This document shows positions 53,788 through 57,373 of a DNA stretch of 57,373 nt, piece after piece. How positions within the stretch are numbered: the stretch's first letter is position 1; every line of letters begins with the position of its first letter. Location of the stretch: positions 1-57,373 of the forward strand of contig NZ_LVYV01000013.1 in assembly GCF_001618955.1 (NCBI RefSeq), written 5' to 3'. The DNA comes from Tardiphaga robiniae (lineage in GTDB: Bacteria > Pseudomonadota > Alphaproteobacteria > Rhizobiales > Xanthobacteraceae). The position numbers and the translations under genes were made by a program. The notes under the pieces were generated by a model that was not told where the DNA came from, made no database searches, and saw only the letters and a program-made list of their open reading frames with translations.

Positions 53788-54225
53788 ATGAAGAACATGA
53801 TGCTCACCTGGCCATTCTGGGCGCTGCTGTCCGCGGCCTTTGCGGCGCTCACGGCGATCTTCGCCAAGGTCGGCATCGAGAACGTCAATTCCGATTTTGC
53901 CACTTTCATCCGCACCATCGTTATCCTGCTGGCCGCGGGCATGATGGTCTATGTCACCGGCAACTGGCAGTCGCCGTCCAATGTATCAGCGAAGACGTGG
54001 GTGTTTCTGGTGCTGTCTGGTTTCGCGACCGGAGCATCGTGGATCTGCTATTTCCGTGCGCTCAAGCTTGGCAATGCCGCGCAGGTGGCGCCGATCGACA
54101 AGCTCAGTGTGGTGTTCGTGGCGGTGTTTGCCGTGTTGTTTCTCGGCGAGAAATTGTCGCTGCCGAACTGGCTCGGCGTCATCCTGATCGCTTGCGGCGC
54201 GGTGCTCGTCGCGTATCGCGCGTGA
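53788..54225 (+). CDS. Half-size EamA-family membrane protein
   Basis: The 145-aa protein has five predicted helices, half the usual ten-helix DMT transporter, and one EamA repeat (AFAALTAIFAKVGIENVNSD at the start, FRALKLGNAAQVAPIDKLSVV in the middle). Such proteins probably work as dimers and export small metabolites; the substrate is unknown. The ATG at 53788 is used; ATG 53797 is an alternative. It is convergent with glgP. Confidence 0.85.
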   Translation: MKNMMLTWPFWALLSAAFAALTAIFAKVGIENVNSDFATFIRTIVILLAAGMMVYVTGNWQSPSNVSAKTWVFLVLSGFATGASWICYFRALKLGNAAQVAPIDKLSVVFVAVFAVLFLGEKLSLPNWLGVILIACGAVLVAYRA

Positions 54226-54242
54226 GCGCCGCCGCGCTCACG
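54221..54242. terminator. Hairpin overlapping two convergent stop codons
   Basis: CGTGAGCGC (54221-54229) pairs with GCGCTCACG (54234-54242). The TGA of the EamA gene and the TGA of glgP lie inside the opposite arms. It may serve as a shared terminator, though the T-run is weak. Confidence 0.45.
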
Positions 54243-56769
54243 TCGCCTTTCGCGCCTGCAGACTCGTTGTGCTCGGCAGATCGCCCGCAACCGGCACGCC
54301 CCAGATATCGTCGGCATATTCGCGGATAGTACGGTCCGACGAGAACCATCCCATCCGGGCGGTGTTGAGAATCGCGGCGCGGCTCCAGGCTGAGCCGGCC
54401 CTCCACCGCGTGTCGATGCCGCGTTGGGCTTCGTAATAGGAGTCGAAGTCGGCCGAGACCACATAGTGATCGAGGTGGCGCAGCGCGTGGCCGACCGACG
54501 CGTAACGGCCGGGATCATCCGGCGAGAACGCGCCGGTCTCGATAGCCTGGATCGCGCGGCCGAGATTGGGCGACTTGTTGATCACGTCGGAGGCATCCAG
54601 GCCCTTGGCGCGACGCTCAACCACTTCGGCAGCGGTCATACCGAAGATCGCGATGTTCTCCGGGCCGACATTGTCGCGGATTTCGATATTGGCGCCGTCC
54701 AGCGTGCCGATGGTCAGCGCGCCGTTCAGCGAGAGCTTCATGTTGCCGGTGCCGGAGGCTTCCATGCCTGCGGTCGAGATCTGCTCGGAGAGATCAGCCG
54801 CGGGAATGATGACTTCCGCGAGGCTGACATTGTAGTCCGGCAGGAATGCGACCTTCAGCTTGCTGCCGATGGTGGTGTCGTTGTTGACGGTCTCGGCGAC
54901 GTCATTGATCAGGCGAATAATCAGCTTGGCATAGCGATAGCTCGCTGCCGCCTTGCCGGCGAAAATCTTGACGCGCGGCACCCAGTCCTTGCCCGGCTCG
55001 TCCTTGATCGCCTGATACAGCGCGACTGTTTCAACGAGGTTGAGCAGCTGTCGCTTGTATTCGTGGATGCGCTTGATCTGCACGTCGAACAGCGCCGACG
55101 GATCGGCCTGTACGCCGAGCTTCTCTCCGATCACGCGGGCCAATGCGAGCTTGTTGTGATGTTTGACCTTGCGGAATTCCTGCTGGAACGCGGCGTCGCC
55201 GGCAAAGGCCTCGAGCTTGATGAGGCGCGTGGGATCGTCGAGCACGGCTTCGCCGCAGGTGGCGCGCAACAGGTCGGTGAGCTTCGGATTGGCTAGCATC
55301 AGCCAGCGGCGGAAAGTAATGCCGTTGGTCTTGTTGGTGATGCGACCGGGATAGAGCTGGTTGAGATCGTGGAACACGGTCTCTTTCATCAGCTCCGAAT
55401 GCATCGCCGAGACGCCGTTGATGCGGTGCGAGCCGATGAAAGCGAGATTGCCCATGCGGACGCGGCGGCCTGACGTCTCGTCGATGATCGAGACCGAGGC
55501 GCGATAGGCGGTGTCGCCGGGGCGCGTCGCATCAGCGCGGTCGAGATGCGCTTCATTGATGCGGTAGATGATTTCGAGATGCCGTGGCAGCAGACGCTGG
55601 AACAGTTCGACCGGCCAGGTCTCCAGTGCTTCGGGCAGCAGCGTGTGGTTGGTGTAGGACAAGGTCGCGTTGGTGATCTGCCACGCGGCATCCCAGCGCA
55701 TATTGTGCTGATCGACCAGGATGCGCATCAGCTCGGCGATGGCCAGGCTCGGATGCGTGTCGTTCATCTGCACTGCGGCCTTGTTGGCGAGGCCACGCAG
55801 ATTGCCGTCGGAATGGAGGTGACGCTTCACCAGATCCTGCAGCGACGCCGAGACGAAGAAGTATTCCTGCCGCAAACGCAATTCGCGGCCGGCAGCACTC
55901 TCATCGTTCGGATAGAGGAATTTGCAGATGGCTTCGGCGCGCGCCTGCTCGGCGCTGGCGCTGACATAGTCGCCGGTGTTGAAGACGTCGAGCCGCAGCG
56001 GATCCGGCGCGCGCGCCGACCACAGCCGCAGCGCATTCACATGCTGGCCGCGCCAGCCGACGATGGGGGTGTCATAGGCAACAGCCTCCACGGTCTCGCC
56101 GGGATGCCAGATCACCTGCTTGCGGCCCTTGCCGTCATCGACGGTCTCGATGCTGCCGCCGAAATAGACGTTATACGTGACTTCCCGCCGCGGTAGTTCC
56201 CACGGATTGCCAAAGCCGAGCCACTCGTCGGGATATTCCTGCTGCACGCCGTGCGAGATGACCTGACGGAACAGGCCGAAGTCGTAGCGGATGCCATAGC
56301 CGAAAGCGGGAATGCCGAGCGTTGCCATGCTCTCCATGAAGCAGGCAGCGAGGCGGCCGAGGCCGCCATTGCCGAGCGCGGCATCCGGCTCGCATTTGCG
56401 GAGTTCGTCGAGGCCAACACCAAGATCGCCGAGCGCGGCTTCGAACAGCGGCAGCAGGCCCATATTGTTCAGCGCGTCGGTGAACAGGCGGCCGATCAGG
56501 AATTCCAGCGAGAGGTAATAGACCCGCTTGCGGCCGGCATCATAGCTCTCCTTGTCCGAGGTCAGCCAGCGATGCACCATGCGGTCGCGCAGCGTCAGGG
56601 CGGCAGCCTTGTACCAGTCGTGCTTGGTGGCGAAGGCGGCTTCCTTGCCGATTGCCAGCCGCAGCTTGACGAGAATGGCGCTCTTGATGTCGGCAAGCGC
56701 CAGTTCATCGACAGGCGTGTTCTCCGGCTGGAATTTCGCTGGGACTGATTGATCTGACAAACCGGCCAT
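54238..56769 (-). CDS. glgP: Glycogen/maltodextrin phosphorylase
   Basis: The 843-aa PLP enzyme releases glucose-1-phosphate from alpha-1,4-glucans. Motifs are GNGGLGRLAACFMESMATL, then the PLP-lysine segment EASGTGNMKLSLNGALTIG and DGANIEI. The length fits bacterial GlgP. No glgA, glgB, glgC or glgX lies in the window on either side. ATG 56769 is used; a GTG at 56784 would add five residues and neither has a clear ribosome-binding site. Confidence 0.96.
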   Translation of the reverse strand: MAGLSDQSVPAKFQPENTPVDELALADIKSAILVKLRLAIGKEAAFATKHDWYKAAALTLRDRMVHRWLTSDKESYDAGRKRVYYLSLEFLIGRLFTDALNNMGLLPLFEAALGDLGVGLDELRKCEPDAALGNGGLGRLAACFMESMATLGIPAFGYGIRYDFGLFRQVISHGVQQEYPDEWLGFGNPWELPRREVTYNVYFGGSIETVDDGKGRKQVIWHPGETVEAVAYDTPIVGWRGQHVNALRLWSARAPDPLRLDVFNTGDYVSASAEQARAEAICKFLYPNDESAAGRELRLRQEYFFVSASLQDLVKRHLHSDGNLRGLANKAAVQMNDTHPSLAIAELMRILVDQHNMRWDAAWQITNATLSYTNHTLLPEALETWPVELFQRLLPRHLEIIYRINEAHLDRADATRPGDTAYRASVSIIDETSGRRVRMGNLAFIGSHRINGVSAMHSELMKETVFHDLNQLYPGRITNKTNGITFRRWLMLANPKLTDLLRATCGEAVLDDPTRLIKLEAFAGDAAFQQEFRKVKHHNKLALARVIGEKLGVQADPSALFDVQIKRIHEYKRQLLNLVETVALYQAIKDEPGKDWVPRVKIFAGKAAASYRYAKLIIRLINDVAETVNNDTTIGSKLKVAFLPDYNVSLAEVIIPAADLSEQISTAGMEASGTGNMKLSLNGALTIGTLDGANIEIRDNVGPENIAIFGMTAAEVVERRAKGLDASDVINKSPNLGRAIQAIETGAFSPDDPGRYASVGHALRHLDHYVVSADFDSYYEAQRGIDTRWRAGSAWSRAAILNTARMGWFSSDRTIREYADDIWGVPVAGDLPSTTSLQARKAT

Positions 56770-56882
56770 CCTGAGCTGTGTCACTGACCAAAATCATACG
56801 CGCATTTGACTGCTGCCGGAACCCGTAGAGGTGGCGAGGTTTTGCAATGGAACTGCCCGGGAATTGGGCAAAATTTGTTGTC

Positions 56883-56902
56883 GTCCCGGCGGACGCCGGG
56901 AC
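56883..56902. repeat. REP-like hairpin
   Basis: GTCCCGGC (56883-56890) and GCCGGGAC (56895-56902) are exact 8-bp arms around GGAC. It lies in the gap between glgP and the GIY-YIG gene. Confidence 0.6.
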
Positions 56903-56977
56903 CCATACCCACTGTTGTCAAAGTATCGCGGACAAGTCGCTCCAATCTAAATTATTCCGTTCGATTAATTCGGTCTT

Positions 56978-57211
56978 CTACTCCCGCTTCCAGTTTTTGA
57001 GCTGCTTTTCACGGGCGATTGCTTCAACGATCGAGCTGAATTCCTCGACATGGACGAGCCGCATGACCTTGTATCTCTTTACGAATTCAGACCCGCGGCC
57101 GCAGCGGTGCAATTCGAGTCGGGTACGGATGTCATTGGTGACGCCGATATAGAGCGTGCCGTGGTGGCCGCTGGCGAGGATGTAGACGAAATACGTGCGG
57201 GATTGACGCAT
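56978..57211 (-). CDS. GIY-YIG domain protein (UPF0213-like)
   Basis: The 77-aa protein is one GIY-YIG module: YFVYILASGHHGTLYIGVTND contains the diagnostic tyrosines and glycine, and a conserved Arg follows in RTRLELHRCG. The C terminus EAIAREKQLKNWKR keeps the family Glu and the aromatic tail. Such short proteins are nuclease-like with unclear targets. ATG 57211 follows a G-rich box. Confidence 0.88.
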   Translation of the reverse strand: MRQSRTYFVYILASGHHGTLYIGVTNDIRTRLELHRCGRGSEFVKRYKVMRLVHVEEFSSIVEAIAREKQLKNWKRE

Positions 57212-57249
57212 GGCTGCCCCCCGAACACTGACACGGTGTTTACGGGTCC

Positions 57250-57373
57250 GCTGAGTTCTCAAACGAAGTGCAACACCAGACTAGGGTGTTGCGATGGACC
57301 GAACCTACGCCCAGCTGTCGCTGGATGACCGCTACAGGATTGCCCAGCTTTACGCCGAAGGGCGCTCGATCCG
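57250..57373 (+). mobile_element. Left end of an IS30-type insertion sequence (cut by window edge)
   Basis: The region before the transposase start carries GCAACACC (57270-57277) and GGTGTTGC (57285-57292), an 8-bp dyad ending right before ATG 57293. This looks like the terminal part of an IS. The exact left end cannot be set without the right inverted repeat. Confidence 0.5.
57293..57373 (+). CDS. IS30-family transposase, N-terminal fragment
   Basis: Only 27 codons are visible. MDRTYAQLSLDDRYRIAQL and the following AEGRSI match the N-terminal helix-turn-helix of IS30-type transposases (typical pattern YxQLSLEER.RIxxL...G.SI). The frame runs off the right edge of the window, so integrity cannot be judged. 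Confidence 0.7.

Noticed and set aside
1-57373. CRISPR arrays, rRNA, tRNA and prophage genes
   Set aside because: I saw no regularly spaced repeats, no ribosomal RNA segments and no phage structural or integrase genes. A tRNA-detection run would be decisive for small RNAs I might have missed.

Overview
The window looks like a chromosomal segment of a GC-rich alphaproteobacterium of the Bradyrhizobiaceae/Nitrobacteraceae (Bradyrhizobium, Afipia, Rhodopseudomonas, Tardiphaga or a relative). The basis is the gene block chvI-chvG-hprK-EIIA(Man)-HPr next to pckA, an HprK that lacks its N-terminal domain, RopB/OprB-type porins, palindromic intergenic repeats of the kind common in this family, and overall composition. 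No species-level claim is possible from sequence reading alone. There are no rRNA or tRNA genes and no CRISPR array. One mobile element, an IS30-type transposase start, is cut by the right edge.

Layout. 0.2-2.5 kb: an ATP-grasp ligase overlapping a FolC/Mur-type ligase, an unassigned pair resembling a split cyanophycin-synthetase-like machine. 2.9-5.6 kb: ferredoxin-NADP reductase and a membrane-anchored FMN glutamate-synthase-like protein, closed by a 31-bp-arm inverted repeat. 5.6-8.3 kb: a double-barrel porin fusion and a small exported Gly/Tyr-rich protein. 8.5-13.7 kb: a creatininase-family amidohydrolase divergent from an NMT1/SsuA-type ABC importer, a 2-hydroxyacid dehydrogenase and a tandem-domain Inh-type protease inhibitor. 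14.0-18.5 kb: an AT-richer Sel1-repeat gene, then radC, map, sfsA and an MscS channel. 18.8-24.7 kb: a CPA1 antiporter, molybdate genes (modC, modB, modA, an exported unknown and a stand-alone mop), and mepA.

25.1-33.4 kb: a PAS-GGDEF-EAL protein with a degenerate GGDEF motif, then a strongly structured non-coding region with four hairpins inside an 18-bp closing stem. Next comes a LysR-controlled module of polar amino-acid-type ABC importer, M20 peptidase and a ureohydrolase homologue that has lost a canonical metal-binding histidine. This module is bracketed by two 44-bp direct repeats. 33.5-37.5 kb: a LysR-divergent set of cupin, FAD monooxygenase and orphan Bug-type binding protein. 37.5-41.1 kb: an arsenic locus (DUF6428-like gene divergent from arsR-arsC-acr3-MFS).

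41.2-51.7 kb: an orphan LivK-type binding protein, a DUF1801 protein, lepA, a GT39-like membrane glycosyltransferase, then the HPr-EIIA-HprK-ChvG-ChvI operon on the minus strand and a HugZ-like protein. 51.9-57.4 kb: pckA, a half-size EamA protein, glycogen phosphorylase, a GIY-YIG domain protein and the IS30 edge. ChvG/ChvI, the incomplete PTS and PckA together suggest a regulatory node linking envelope or acid sensing with PEP-level carbon control. Most other clusters are self-contained import-and-catabolise or resistance modules.
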